Assembly: GCF_039645965.1 (NCBI RefSeq)
Contig: NZ_CP147917.1
Span: 1,674,001 to 1,738,000, forward strand
Reading direction: 5' to 3'
DNA length: 64,000 nucleotides
Origin: Sulfurimonas sp. HSL3-2
GTDB taxonomy: Bacteria; Campylobacterota; Campylobacteria; Campylobacterales; Sulfurimonadaceae
This document shows positions 44,265-53,898 of this stretch, piece after piece. Each line of letters begins with the position of its first letter. The stretch's first letter is position 1. The notes below the pieces were generated by a model. It ran no database searches. It was not told the origin of the DNA and worked only from the letters and a program-made list of their open reading frames with translations. Both the position numbers and the translations under genes were made by a program.

Positions 44265-46220
44265 TTAAACAAAATTATCCAAATTAGTTTTATTTGTTAA
44301 CTTTTCGCTTAAATATCTGTCGATCACCTTAAGTAAAAACTCTCTGTCTATTGGTTTTGCCAAGTGAGCATCAAGTCCGGCATTTAAGATTCTTTCCCTA
44401 TCCCCCGACAATGCATGAGCCGTTAAAGCGATAACAGGAGTAAACACTTTTCTTTTTTTATCATACTCTTTTATCAGTCTGGTCGCTACGATACCGTCCA
44501 TTATCGGCATATCGATATCCATCAGTACCAGATCAAAATTCTCTTTTAAAAACATATCTACCGCGATCTGACCGTTATCTGCCGTTGATACGTCATAGTT
44601 CTGGTTTTCAAGAATCGTTTTTAAAAGTCTTTGATTGATCTCATTATCTTCCGCAATCAGTATTTTTGCCGTCACTAAAGTCGGAGTCATATCCTTGAAT
44701 GTAGTGTGTTTCAACTTATCTGACGGTGCTTTTTTCCATAAGACATTTAAAACATCATACAGTTTTTGAGGCAATAACGGGAGTATGACAAACCCGTCTA
44801 TCTCATCCATAACCGCTTCACATCTCTGTTTTGACTCTTTACTGCACACCTGGACTATCTGCAAGTTTTTATAGTGTGTCTTAATAGAATTGATACGAGA
44901 GTTGCTGATATAATCGGTCAAGATAAACAATGCGATCGAACTATCTAACTCTTTATGCGCCAGACCGTCGATCTCGACAACCTCCACTTCAAACTTTTTC
45001 AGGTACTCTTCTAAAACTTTCAGTTGAATAGATGAACCGTGTTCCTCTGCCCAGACTGCGACCTTGCTTTTTGCAACAAACTCATACGGAGTCTTTTCAA
45101 CGATCTTGTGGATCACTTCAAAATAAAAACGGCTGCCTTTACCAAGCTGGCTTTTTACTTTTAACTTCGTACCTAAAATATTTAAAAGTTTATGAGATAG
45201 ATTTAGACCTATGCCCACACCGCTTTCTGCTACTCTTTGTTTTTCATGGACTGCTGCAAAAGGTCTTAAAATAGTCTTGAGTTTATCCTGCGAGATCCCT
45301 ATACCGTTGTCACTGACAGAGTACTCTATCTGTACATTCTCTTTGTTATATCTTGCTTTTAACTCTACAATGATCTTGCCGTCTTTGCTTTTTGAATATT
45401 TCATTGCATTTGATATAAGGTTTGTAAGTACTCTTTTTATCTTATAGAAATCTCCCGTCATCTCTTTTGGAATATGCGGATCGATCAAAAAGAATATCTG
45501 CTGCTTGTTGTTCCCTGCTATTGTGCAATACTCGCTAAAGAGTCTTTCAAACTCTACAAACGGAAAGAATGATTCGTTTTTCGCTTCTACAGAACCGCTT
45601 TCGATCTGCATGAGATCCAAAAGGTTTTCTATATTGTCCATCATCATACGAGAACTGTTATCTATGTTGTGGACATATTCTCTTTGAGAGTTATCTAGAT
45701 TAGAGTCTTTTAAAAGTTCAGTGTAGCCTATGATACTGTTCATAGGTGTTCTAAACTCATGAGAGATATTCTTTAAAAACTGCTTTTTAAAGTTTTCAAA
45801 GTATGCATGAGCTTTTTTTGCTCTTTCGATGATAAACTGATTTTCCAGTAAGATCAGGTGCAGTACGACATTGTTGAGTGCAAAACTTTGCAGTCTAAGA
45901 GTACACGGGATGACCTCTCCGGATTTGTTCTTGATATCGATGCAGTGGTCTTGCCCCTCTTCTAAAGTTCTTATCCAACCGTCGACTCTGACATCTACAC
46001 ATCCCTCTTTCGGTTCTACAAGCTTATCCATATCGCCATAGTACTCTAAGAACTCATCATAAGTCGCAAACCCGAGAGCTTCATATGTGGAGTAGTTACA
46101 GCCTAGAAGTTCTCCATTATCGTCCAATATAAAGAAGAGATGTTTTTCAAGTTTTGCAAACGCGATTATTATCTCAGCATGTTCCGGAAACTGTTCTAAT
46201 ACTTTTGTAAACCCTTGCAT
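44265..46220 (-). CDS. Hybrid histidine kinase with PAS, pseudo-receiver and receiver (A)
   Basis: 651 aa, no clear TM, so cytosolic. Order: PAS-like (about 20-130), HisKA with NISHEFRTPMNSIIG near 155, HATPase (NLISNAMKYS; SDNGIGI; GVGIGLNLSHKLL), a receiver-like domain lacking the phospho-Asp (about 385-500), and a true receiver with DLVLMDIDMPIMDG near 567 and LAKPI. The phosphoryl group would move to another protein's HPt domain, none being encoded nearby. It lies two bases after its tandem paralogue. Confidence 0.9.
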   Translation of the reverse strand: MQGFTKVLEQFPEHAEIIIAFAKLEKHLFFILDDNGELLGCNYSTYEALGFATYDEFLEYYGDMDKLVEPKEGCVDVRVDGWIRTLEEGQDHCIDIKNKSGEVIPCTLRLQSFALNNVVLHLILLENQFIIERAKKAHAYFENFKKQFLKNISHEFRTPMNSIIGYTELLKDSNLDNSQREYVHNIDNSSRMMMDNIENLLDLMQIESGSVEAKNESFFPFVEFERLFSEYCTIAGNNKQQIFFLIDPHIPKEMTGDFYKIKRVLTNLISNAMKYSKSKDGKIIVELKARYNKENVQIEYSVSDNGIGISQDKLKTILRPFAAVHEKQRVAESGVGIGLNLSHKLLNILGTKLKVKSQLGKGSRFYFEVIHKIVEKTPYEFVAKSKVAVWAEEHGSSIQLKVLEEYLKKFEVEVVEIDGLAHKELDSSIALFILTDYISNSRINSIKTHYKNLQIVQVCSKESKQRCEAVMDEIDGFVILPLLPQKLYDVLNVLWKKAPSDKLKHTTFKDMTPTLVTAKILIAEDNEINQRLLKTILENQNYDVSTADNGQIAVDMFLKENFDLVLMDIDMPIMDGIVATRLIKEYDKKRKVFTPVIALTAHALSGDRERILNAGLDAHLAKPIDREFLLKVIDRYLSEKLTNKTNLDNFV

Positions 46221-46221
46221 T

Positions 46222-48180
46222 TTACACCATCATTTCAGATAAATACTTATTCAAGATAAGATCAAGTTTATTACGAGTCAGAGGTTTTGACAGATAGTCA
46301 TCAAGACCTTCAGCTAGCAGTCTCTCTCTGTCGCCTTCCATAGCTAAAGCGGTGACTGCGATGATCGGCATAGTATGCCCATTGCTTCGCAGATGTTCTT
46401 TGATCTCTCTTGTTGCCATAACGCCGTCTTTTACAGGCATATCGATATCCATAAAGACGATATCGAAGTCCTTATTATTACAGATATCGACCGCTTCCTG
46501 TCCGTTTGATGCAGTCACAACACGGATATTATACTCCTGCAGCAATATCTTTATCAGTCTTTGATTGATAAGATTATCTTCAACGACTAAAGCCTGAATA
46601 TCGAGTCGCATCTGTTTTGGAGCATGTTTCTCTGTTTGCTCTTGCAAAAAGACCTTATCAAGATGTTCTGATACAGTTAATGGCAGTAACGGTTTTACAA
46701 TGACATTATCTACGATATGCGTCATCTTCGTCTGTAATTTTTCATTGATATCAAGCATATATATAACCGGGACTTTTTTGTTATGCGTTCCCAGTTCCAT
46801 CAGCCAAGAAGATTTATCTTGTGATGCCACTATATATAGTGCATCGATATCATCATAGATATTTTTATCGATACTGTTGACTTTTGTCACTCCCACAGAG
46901 AAAGATCTCAAATAAGATGTCAAAAGGTTTGCATCATCAATTTTAGACTCATCTAAAAGCAGTACTTTCACATTTTTCTGAACAACCATTTTAAATGACT
47001 GTCCGCTGTATTTAGCAAAGTCCAGTGAAAAGTTAAATATCGATCCTCTTCCCTCTTCACTTTGTATCTTAAGCTCTCCGCCTAAAAGATGTACCAACCC
47101 GTAAGAGAGGCTAAGCCCTACTCCCAGTCTTTGATCTGGCTGGTCTGAAGATATAAACGGCTGTGTGATCTCTGAAAGTCTGTTTGCAGAGATCCCCTTC
47201 CCGTTGTCTTTTACACTAAAACCTACACTGCAGGCTCCGTGTAAAAGCTTTTTCAGTAGTTTCACCTCAACAATGACTTTTCCGCCTCTAGGCGTAAATT
47301 TTATCGCATTTTGTACCAAGTTGTTGATGATCTGTCTTATCTTGTGAATATCGCCTTCCATTGTCTCCGGCAGTTTCGGATCTATAAAGAAACTGACATT
47401 GATACCCTTATCTACTCCGTCTTCTGTAAAATATTTTGCAATATCCTGCATATCGTGAGCTAGTGAAAACTCTGCTTTACTGACAGTCAATCTGCCGCTT
47501 TGCATCTGAGCAAGATCAAGCAGTGTCTCTATATTTGACATCAGACTTTTTGCGGAGTTATTCGTCATCTTCAGATATTCCATCTGCTTTGGCGTAGGAC
47601 TTGTCTTCTCTAAAAGATATAAAAATCCAAGTATACCGTTCATCGGCGTACGGAACTCATGTCCGATATTTGACAGGATCTTTGTCTTTAAGGCTTCGAT
47701 CTCATCGGCTTTTGCTTTAGCATTTTCAAGATCGGTAATATTTTTCAATTCAAGGATATAAAGTTCTTGTCCCGTTTCTTTAAAAATTGTATTTTTCACC
47801 ATAAAGTCTAAAGTTTTTCCATCTTTAGACTTTGCTTCTACCTGATAACCCTCTTTATTATGGATACGGATATAGTCCATCCAGCTTTTGTCGTCTTCGG
47901 TAAAGATCTCTTCTGATTCAGAGGTAAAAAGTTCTCTAATACTGTCGTAGTCATCTCTAAAATCATCAATATGTTCGAATCCGAAAATTTTCAAGAAAGA
48001 GCTATTGGCACCGATATATCCATTTTTCTTACTGAAAAAAAGGATAGCCGAATCATTAAGATCTAAAAGTTTATAAAAGAGGTGTTTGTTAACAACCTCT
48101 TGTTCTTCCAAGAAACTTGAAGCTGAATTACCCTCTTCATCTTTGCTAAAAAGTTTTGAAAAAAAACTAAAAACAGACAT
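46222..48180 (-). CDS. Hybrid histidine kinase with PAS, pseudo-receiver and receiver (B)
   Basis: 652 aa, same architecture as its neighbour: PAS (about 35-155), HisKA with NIGHEFRTPMNGILGF near 172, HATPase (NLVQNAIKFTPRGG; KDNGKGI; GVGLSLSYGLV), a degenerate receiver (about 390-500) and a receiver with DIVFMDIDMPVKDG near 575. The near-equal length and tandem position show that the two arose by duplication. Together they interrupt the nth-PEB4-fba neighbourhood. AAGGATATAAG precedes the start. The signal sensed is unknown. Confidence 0.9.
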   Translation of the reverse strand: MSVFSFFSKLFSKDEEGNSASSFLEEQEVVNKHLFYKLLDLNDSAILFFSKKNGYIGANSSFLKIFGFEHIDDFRDDYDSIRELFTSESEEIFTEDDKSWMDYIRIHNKEGYQVEAKSKDGKTLDFMVKNTIFKETGQELYILELKNITDLENAKAKADEIEALKTKILSNIGHEFRTPMNGILGFLYLLEKTSPTPKQMEYLKMTNNSAKSLMSNIETLLDLAQMQSGRLTVSKAEFSLAHDMQDIAKYFTEDGVDKGINVSFFIDPKLPETMEGDIHKIRQIINNLVQNAIKFTPRGGKVIVEVKLLKKLLHGACSVGFSVKDNGKGISANRLSEITQPFISSDQPDQRLGVGLSLSYGLVHLLGGELKIQSEEGRGSIFNFSLDFAKYSGQSFKMVVQKNVKVLLLDESKIDDANLLTSYLRSFSVGVTKVNSIDKNIYDDIDALYIVASQDKSSWLMELGTHNKKVPVIYMLDINEKLQTKMTHIVDNVIVKPLLPLTVSEHLDKVFLQEQTEKHAPKQMRLDIQALVVEDNLINQRLIKILLQEYNIRVVTASNGQEAVDICNNKDFDIVFMDIDMPVKDGVMATREIKEHLRSNGHTMPIIAVTALAMEGDRERLLAEGLDDYLSKPLTRNKLDLILNKYLSEMMV

Positions 48181-48261
48181 CTTATATCCTTGTTAATATG
48201 GAAATTTGAACTATTCTATCATATTCTAACTAAAAAATGTAATCTTTTTATATTATCCTGA

Positions 48262-48267
48262 TAAAAT
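48262..48267 (+). promoter_or_regulatory. -10 box of nth (leaderless candidate)
   Basis: TAAAAT ends 7 nt before ATG 48275; no Shine-Dalgarno lies between. Confidence 0.4.
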
Positions 48268-48274
48268 TATATTT

Positions 48275-48922
48275 ATGAAACTAGCAACTAAAAAAGAGAT
48301 TCAAGAGATACATAAAATCTTCATAGAACATTACAGCGATGCCGTTACTGAACTCCACTACAGCAATGCTTATGAGCTTGTGATCGCCGTGGCACTCTCG
48401 GCACAATGTACCGACAAAAGAGTAAACCTGATAACACCGGAACTCTTTAGGAAGTACCCTGATGTATATGCTCTTGCAGATGCTGATATCGACGATGTAA
48501 AAAAACTGATAAACAGTTGTTCATTTTTCAACAACAAAGCCGTCAACATCGTAAATATGGCTAAACGGGTCGTCGAAGTATACAACGGAGAGATTCCGCT
48601 CAATGAAAAAGATCTTGTGACACTTGCAGGAGTCGGTCAAAAGACCGCCAACGTAGTTATGATAGAGTACACCGGTGCAAATCTGATGGCTGTGGATACA
48701 CATGTCTTTAGAGTATCTCACAGATTAGGTCTCAGTAAGGACGATACTGCATTAAAGACTGAAGCGACTCTCGTTAAAAAATTTAAAAACGATCTGCATG
48801 CACTTCATCAAGGGATGGTCTTGTTCGGAAGATATATCTGCACGGCAAAAAATCCAAAGTGCGATACCGAGTGCTTTTTAAAAGAGTTTTGCAAGACTAC
48901 AGAGAGTTTTAAAGCTAAATAA
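48275..48922 (+). CDS. nth: Endonuclease III
   Basis: Base-excision-repair DNA glycosylase/AP lyase that removes oxidised pyrimidines. 215 aa. Helix-hairpin-helix with LVTLAGVGQKTANVVM near 111 (Lys120-type catalytic Lys in the motif), the catalytic Asp in MAVDTHVFRVSHRLG, and the [4Fe-4S] cysteines at the C-terminus (CTAKNPKCDTECFLKEFC). Transcribed divergently from the hybrid kinases. Likely leaderless start. Confidence 0.96.
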   Translation: MKLATKKEIQEIHKIFIEHYSDAVTELHYSNAYELVIAVALSAQCTDKRVNLITPELFRKYPDVYALADADIDDVKKLINSCSFFNNKAVNIVNMAKRVVEVYNGEIPLNEKDLVTLAGVGQKTANVVMIEYTGANLMAVDTHVFRVSHRLGLSKDDTALKTEATLVKKFKNDLHALHQGMVLFGRYICTAKNPKCDTECFLKEFCKTTESFKAK

Positions 48923-48995
48923 TAGATCTTGACATCATTATTGAAAAAATTATATTTATTTACACAAAAATATTTGCTACAAATAATATTTTAGA

Positions 48996-49001
48996 TACAA
49001 T
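48996..49001 (+). promoter_or_regulatory. -10 box of the small lipoprotein gene (leaderless candidate)
   Basis: TACAAT ends 7 nt before ATG 49009; only TCTCTT-type pyrimidines lie between. Confidence 0.4.
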
Positions 49002-49008
49002 CTCTCTT

Positions 49009-49230
49009 ATGTTAAAAGTCTCTATTTTATTATTTACTTTATCGGCTCTTTTGTTTACGGGATGTGTCAACAGACGCGGTATATCTGCAAAGTACTACAA
49101 TGACTGTAATGAATACTATGATTCTAAAGGGTACTACCATAAAGATTGCGATGAAAATATGATAGAGTATGAAGATGTAAAAAAAGTTTTCCGAACTAAA
49201 GAGCAAAAGCCTACCGGAAACGTTTGGTAG
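49009..49230 (+). CDS. Small lipoprotein, 73 aa
   Basis: Signal peptide with lipobox LFTGC at about 15-19, then a short acidic, Tyr-rich tail with CNEYYDSKGYYHKDC, in which two Cys may form a disulfide. No function known. It lies tail-to-tail with cmoA and appears to have its own promoter with a likely leaderless start. Small lipoproteins of this kind are frequent in Campylobacterota and often not annotated. Confidence 0.7.
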   Translation: MLKVSILLFTLSALLFTGCVNRRGISAKYYNDCNEYYDSKGYYHKDCDENMIEYEDVKKVFRTKEQKPTGNVW

Positions 49231-49247
49231 ACTCTACAAAAAAAATT

Positions 49248-49958
49248 CTACTTTATAGCGATAAAAGTCGCAAAATTTCCCCATCTGAAAATAGCTTCAC
49301 AATGAGAGAATCCGCACTCTTTTGCCATTTTGATGTTCTCTAATTCAGTGTAAGGGATCAAGACGTTCTCCAGAGCTTCACGTTTTTGCATGATCTCATA
49401 CTGAGAATAGCCCTGCTCCTTTTTAAATTCATAATAATAATCTATCAGCTCTTTGTTTAGCAGTTTATGTTCACTGATGACCTTCTCGCTAAAAAGAAAT
49501 ATGCCGTTTTCATTCAGACTTTCACAGATCTTTTTTATCAGCTTTTCACGGACAAGCGGACGAATGAACTGCAGTGTATAGTTGCTTATAAAGACATCCG
49601 CTTTTTTATAATCATACTCCAAGATATCACCGTCGTATACTTTTACATGTGAACCGAATGCGTCTATCTTCTTCTTTGCCTGTTCAAGCATCGCTTTAGA
49701 GTTGTCTATACCGATAAGCTCCACGTCTTTTTTATCCATCTCACGCTCAATTGTAAGCAGCGTAGATGCAGTCGAACATCCAAGATCGTATATAATAGAA
49801 CCCTCTTTTACATGCTTACATGTAAAGTGTTTCGTGATCTCTTGAGACTCTTTATAAAATGGAACGGAACGAGAGAGCATATCGTCAAATACCGCTGCGA
49901 CATCCTCATCAAACTCAAACTGCTTTTCTATAGGTTTTGTAAAAACTTTATCTTTCAT
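49248..49958 (-). CDS. cmoA: Carboxy-S-adenosyl-L-methionine synthase CmoA
   Basis: SAM-dependent enzyme that converts prephenate and SAM into carboxy-SAM for wobble uridine modification (cmo5U) in tRNA. 236 aa with the CmoA N-terminus ([20 protein letters not shown]), SAM-binding motif [13 protein letters not shown]-like stretch [12 protein letters not shown], and [11 protein letters not shown]. CmoB, its usual partner, is not in the window. It lies 27 bp after a secreted-protein gene reading the same way. Confidence 0.93.
   Translation of the reverse strand: MKDKVFTKPIEKQFEFDEDVAAVFDDMLSRSVPFYKESQEITKHFTCKHVKEGSIIYDLGCSTASTLLTIEREMDKKDVELIGIDNSKAMLEQAKKKIDAFGSHVKVYDGDILEYDYKKADVFISNYTLQFIRPLVREKLIKKICESLNENGIFLFSEKVISEHKLLNKELIDYYYEFKKEQGYSQYEIMQKREALENVLIPYTELENIKMAKECGFSHCEAIFRWGNFATFIAIK
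49816..49825. repeat. TTACATGTAA palindrome, copy 11
   Basis: Inside cmoA, read as part of Phe-Thr-Cys-Lys. A 9/10 match lies 173 bp away at 49643-49652. Confidence 0.9.
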
Positions 49959-49985
49959 ACCTGTACTTTACTGTTTAAATATATT

Positions 49986-50531
49986 TTATTGGAACCAGTG
50001 GCGTTTTTTTAACGTCACACCGTTATACTCATCTATCAGTACTCTTTTTACTTCATCATCCGATATCGATATAAGGACGCTTTTGCCTTCATCGTCTATC
50101 TTTATCATCTTTGGTTTTTTATTAAGATAGACAAAGTTTCCGCTTCCCAAATGCTCAAAGACAAATGACAATATATGATTTGATTTCGGAAGTTGAAGAT
50201 TTTGCAAAGAGATGTCATCTATCATAAACTGATATATAAGACGTTTTGCAAGCAGCAGAGATGCAAAATATGATGATGTTTCACGAGCTTCTTTTGTCGA
50301 GACAAGTTTTGCCTGCATCGTCCCTAAGGGATTGATATTATCCACATTTGCACAGGAGATCCCTACTAATGTAACGAACATCTCATCCTGACGACCGCCA
50401 TAGTAGTACTGCAGGCCGTCCTGACAAACAGCGTCATATTTTTTATTTTTAAAATCCTGTATAAACTCTTCAGTTGTTTTTGCATTTATATTGATAAAAA
50501 ATAGCATAAAAATTAAAACAATATTTCTCAT
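49986..50531 (-). CDS. Secreted protein of unknown function, 181 aa
   Basis: Signal peptide (about 1-17, FMLFFININAK), then a helical periplasmic region with two Cys (AVCQDGLQYYYGG, GISCANV) and a C-terminal part of alternating strands. No family recognised. AAGGAAG precedes ATG 50531 and TATAAT lies further upstream. It may be co-transcribed with cmoA downstream. Confidence 0.7.
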   Translation of the reverse strand: MRNIVLIFMLFFININAKTTEEFIQDFKNKKYDAVCQDGLQYYYGGRQDEMFVTLVGISCANVDNINPLGTMQAKLVSTKEARETSSYFASLLLAKRLIYQFMIDDISLQNLQLPKSNHILSFVFEHLGSGNFVYLNKKPKMIKIDDEGKSVLISISDDEVKRVLIDEYNGVTLKKRHWFQ

Positions 50532-50624
50532 AAATATACTTCCTTAGCAATTCTAATGTAAAATTATATCTAATTAAAGATAGTTCTAGGTACAATCCAC
50601 ATTATTGTTTAAAGTTTGGAATAT

Positions 50625-51272
50625 ATGATAAATAAAAAATTTACTAACACTGATATTGTCCTGATCGATATCATCGGTTTTTCTCGCAACTCATCCAGAG
50701 AACAGTTAGAGATCATTACCTATTTAACAAGAAGTTACTCCAAAATGATACGTACTCTGCTAAATAATTCTCAAATGAGCTTTAGCAAGATGATCGAAGG
50801 TATTGTACCTACCGGTGACGGCTTTTATTGTATCTTGAACCCTAGGCTTAAAGGGTACGGCGTAATTTTAGGACTGAACTTTATATATTTTTCCGAACTC
50901 ATCAGCAAAAGAAATAAAGATTTTGCCGGTGTTAAAGTCGCTGTCCATACAGGTGAGATATCACCCTTTACAGACATACTCGGGCATACAAACTATATCG
51001 GTGACGGATTAAACGACTGTGCAAGATACCTGCAGATAAAAAACGTAAGCCCAGCAGCTCTTATCGCTTCAAAAGATGCTTTTGACTCATTTGAAAAGTG
51101 GCTAAGTTTCCATCCTGACTTTGAAGAGCTGATGATCGAAAGAGAACTAAAACGCAGCTCTTTACAAGAATTTGAAGATAAACATGGTAAAATAAGAGCC
51201 ACTTATCTTGTTTGGCTAAGACATTCAGGTATCATTAACCCGCCAAATATAAATTTTAACTCTCTATTAATG
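50625..51272 (+). CDS. Class III nucleotidyl-cyclase-like protein
   Basis: 216 aa from ATG 50625 (a TTG three codons upstream is weaker). It resembles a stand-alone class III adenylate/guanylate cyclase catalytic domain: IDIIGFSR near 14-21 with the first metal Asp, PTGDGFYCIL near 64 with the second, VAVHTGEISPFTDILG, and YIGDGLNDCARYLQI, where Asn and Arg match the transition-state residues. The Lys usual before the GD hairpin is not seen, so activity or base choice is uncertain. No sensor domain or TM. First of a tight cluster with the coiled-coil and FapA genes. Confidence 0.75.
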
Positions 51273-51285
51273 TAAGGAAATAACT

Positions 51286-51969
51286 ATGCGTTTTACGATT
51301 GATGAGTATTCAAAACAGTTTAAAATGTCAAAAGAGATGATAAATTCTAAACTAAGATCCAAAAGACTAAACTACATCATTGAAAACGGCACTACATATA
51401 TCATAGTAACGAGAAGTTCACTCGACCAAGAAAAAAGAGAAGAGATACATCAGCAAAATATGCAAAAAAAATCACAAGAACCGGATTCAAACATAGCAAC
51501 TAAAAAAACAACCGTAGGTATGATCCTATCTCTTTATCAAAGAGAAAATGCACAGTTAAAACAGAAGATAAAAGAGTTAGAACACAAAATAGACTCACTT
51601 ATCAATGATAAAGAGCAGATGCTTCGTGACGAAAGAGACAGAATCGAAAGTGTCTACAATTCAAAAGACGAACAACTTAAAACTATACTTGAACTTATAA
51701 ATAAAAAATTCCTACTCGAGCAGAAGAGTGAGACGGTACATGAGGTCAGTCTCAATGAATCCGAAACCATAAATGCATCTTTTGACGATGCTTCGTTTGT
51801 AGAACTAAAATACTATTTAAAGACATTGGATATCGAACCTTACCAAAGAAAGATCATTAAAAGAAGATTTTTAGATGCCAGGGAACATGATATTAGAATC
51901 ATAGAGCAAAACGGGAAAATATTTCTAGATTTTGCCAAATATGATTATTCAGATCTCTTAAAGTATTGA
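51286..51969 (+). CDS. Coiled-coil protein with HTH-like N-terminus
   Basis: 227 aa. The first 45 residues (FTIDEYSKQFKMSKEMIN, then a short strand pair) look like a MerR/excisionase-type or DUF3972-like helix-turn-helix. Residues 80-145 form a strong coiled coil, and a C-terminal helical domain follows (around YYLKTLDIEPYQRKII). No enzymatic motif. It starts 10 nt after the cyclase-like gene, with AAGGAAATAAC before the ATG. The mixture of a possible nucleic-acid or peptide-binding head and a coiled-coil rod suggests an adaptor. Confidence 0.75.
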   Translation: MRFTIDEYSKQFKMSKEMINSKLRSKRLNYIIENGTTYIIVTRSSLDQEKREEIHQQNMQKKSQEPDSNIATKKTTVGMILSLYQRENAQLKQKIKELEHKIDSLINDKEQMLRDERDRIESVYNSKDEQLKTILELINKKFLLEQKSETVHEVSLNESETINASFDDASFVELKYYLKTLDIEPYQRKIIKRRFLDAREHDIRIIEQNGKIFLDFAKYDYSDLLKY

Positions 51970-51994
51970 GATCTTGATCAAGATTAGAGTATAG

Positions 51995-53653
51995 ATGCAA
52001 AAACCCACACTTACCAGAAATATTGATTCATTATTAAAAGAGTTCGCATCAGATACCTTTACCCCGCTAGACAGTTGCGACTTTAAATTACTCGGAACCG
52101 TCACATATATAAAGTATCCAAACGACGAATCATTCACCAAGATCCCCGATGAGCTTTATAAACAATACTCACATGATATCAATGATGTCACTAAAGATAA
52201 AGTAAACATCAATCAGATATATAAGATCGAACTATTCGTAGCTCATGAGTGTACTGTAAAACTTGAATATCAAATAATTTTTGATAAATTCAGTACACAC
52301 CCTAAACTTATAATCCTGCCCTCATCACATATTCCATATAAGACGATGCAGCCAAAAGAACTTTATCCGCTGTTGGTCAATGAGCTCAACAAGATCAAAG
52401 CGAAAAATAGGATATTGATCAACTTTCATCACAAACAGATGCTGGATGATCTTAAAAAGTTCATCAGACATCTGTATGCCGGAAATTTTACGAAACCTGT
52501 CAAAATACTTTTGTTTGAAGGGATAGAACCGGAACTCTCTATGCAGAGTTCAATAGATATGGTCTTTAAAAATAAAAGATCTCCTAACCATCAATTAATC
52601 GAAGTCGATCAAGATGAACTCATCTTAGAATACAGAAAACCTATCTTTGGATCAAACGGTTTTAACTGCTACGGAAAACAGGTAGAACACGGTGAACTCG
52701 ATACAAAAAGCTTTGATCTGGAAATAGACGATGAATCGATCTATACTGAAGAAAAAGACAACAGACTGCTGCTAAAAAGCAGAAAAAAGGGGTATGTAGA
52801 CTACAACGACGGCAGGATAGCCGTAAGCAATGTCGTAAAAGTAAATAAAGTAAATCGTGTCCAGTCTAAAATAACCGATGATGAAGATAACGATATAGAG
52901 ATCGTCGTGGCACAAAACGATATCACAAAAGACAGTGTAGGAGAAGGTACCGAGATAATCTCCGAACGTATACATATAAACGGTCATACCGGCAGTAAGT
53001 CTCTTTTAGAAGCTACAGACCTTGTCATAGAAGGGGCTACGCACCAAGACTCCAATATATTTGCAAAAAATGCCAAAGTCAATAGACACAAAGGTACACT
53101 CAGATGTAACAGAGCCGAAGTGAAGCTTCTTGAAGGCGGAAAGATACATGCATCTTATGCAGAGGTCGGTACATGTCTCGGCGGAAGTATCTATGCTAAA
53201 GACGTCGTTATAGATCATGTAAAGAACAACGTGACTGTTTATGCTTCTAACTCTATCACTATACGACTTGTCAGCGGTGAAGACAACAACTTTACTATCG
53301 ACTATCATAAGATACCTGTCGTTACAAGCCAAATCTCTTTAATAGATGCCGATATAGATGATCTGAAGTTCAGACTTGAAGACGCACTTAAAGATACTGC
53401 TAAAGATGTCTCGGGCATAGAGAATGAGATAAAAGCATTAAAACATGAAAAAGAGCAGATAATCAACTCCTCGCTCAAAGCGACTATATATATAAAAAAT
53501 GCTCTGCATGGCTTGAATGTCATTAAATTCGCTCTACCGAACAATCAAGAGATCATCTATAAGACACTGGCTAAACAATACGACAAGTTCTACCTCGAAC
53601 TTGATGAAGACAAAGTCACCCTGCATCCCGTCGGGATTACAAAAGAGATCTAA
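51995..53653 (+). CDS. FapA (DUF342) family protein
   Basis: 552-aa protein of the FapA/DUF342 family, known in Vibrio to affect flagellar assembly and pole location. The C-terminal half contains the FapA right-handed beta-helix (stretches such as HINGHTGSKSLLEATDLVIE and LRCNRAEVKLLEGGKIHA) and a terminal coiled coil (about 440-500). The N-terminal third has an extra alpha/beta part. Starts 25 bp after the coiled-coil gene. No flagellar gene is near it in the window. Confidence 0.82.
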   Translation: MQKPTLTRNIDSLLKEFASDTFTPLDSCDFKLLGTVTYIKYPNDESFTKIPDELYKQYSHDINDVTKDKVNINQIYKIELFVAHECTVKLEYQIIFDKFSTHPKLIILPSSHIPYKTMQPKELYPLLVNELNKIKAKNRILINFHHKQMLDDLKKFIRHLYAGNFTKPVKILLFEGIEPELSMQSSIDMVFKNKRSPNHQLIEVDQDELILEYRKPIFGSNGFNCYGKQVEHGELDTKSFDLEIDDESIYTEEKDNRLLLKSRKKGYVDYNDGRIAVSNVVKVNKVNRVQSKITDDEDNDIEIVVAQNDITKDSVGEGTEIISERIHINGHTGSKSLLEATDLVIEGATHQDSNIFAKNAKVNRHKGTLRCNRAEVKLLEGGKIHASYAEVGTCLGGSIYAKDVVIDHVKNNVTVYASNSITIRLVSGEDNNFTIDYHKIPVVTSQISLIDADIDDLKFRLEDALKDTAKDVSGIENEIKALKHEKEQIINSSLKATIYIKNALHGLNVIKFALPNNQEIIYKTLAKQYDKFYLELDEDKVTLHPVGITKEI

Positions 53654-53898
53654 TCTCTTTCCCCCTTCAAAACTATCAATTCAACTAAAACCATCTCTAT
53701 AAATTAATTATCTTTATTTTCAACAGAATATTTTTTTACAATTTTTATACGTTTTTTCGTATATAATATACATTATATAAAATAATTAATACAATATAAT
53801 AGTCTTAAAATACAATTAATGGAATATTTTATACAATTTATATAATATTACATACCTGTTTACGTATAATTTAAGCTTTAACCTGTATAATAATCGGT
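53654..53898. other. Very AT-rich spacer of about 245 bp
   Basis: Extremely AT-rich, with several related tracts (acaatttttata, tacaattaat, acaatttatataat) that look like degenerate direct repeats, and several overlapping TATAAT-like boxes. No gene. It may hold multiple promoters or bind a nucleoid protein such as HU or H-NS-like proteins. Confidence 0.5.
53886..53891 (+). promoter_or_regulatory. -10 box of the small HTH gene (leaderless candidate)
   Basis: TATAAT ends 7 nt before ATG 53899; AATCGGT lies between, with no Shine-Dalgarno. Confidence 0.5.
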
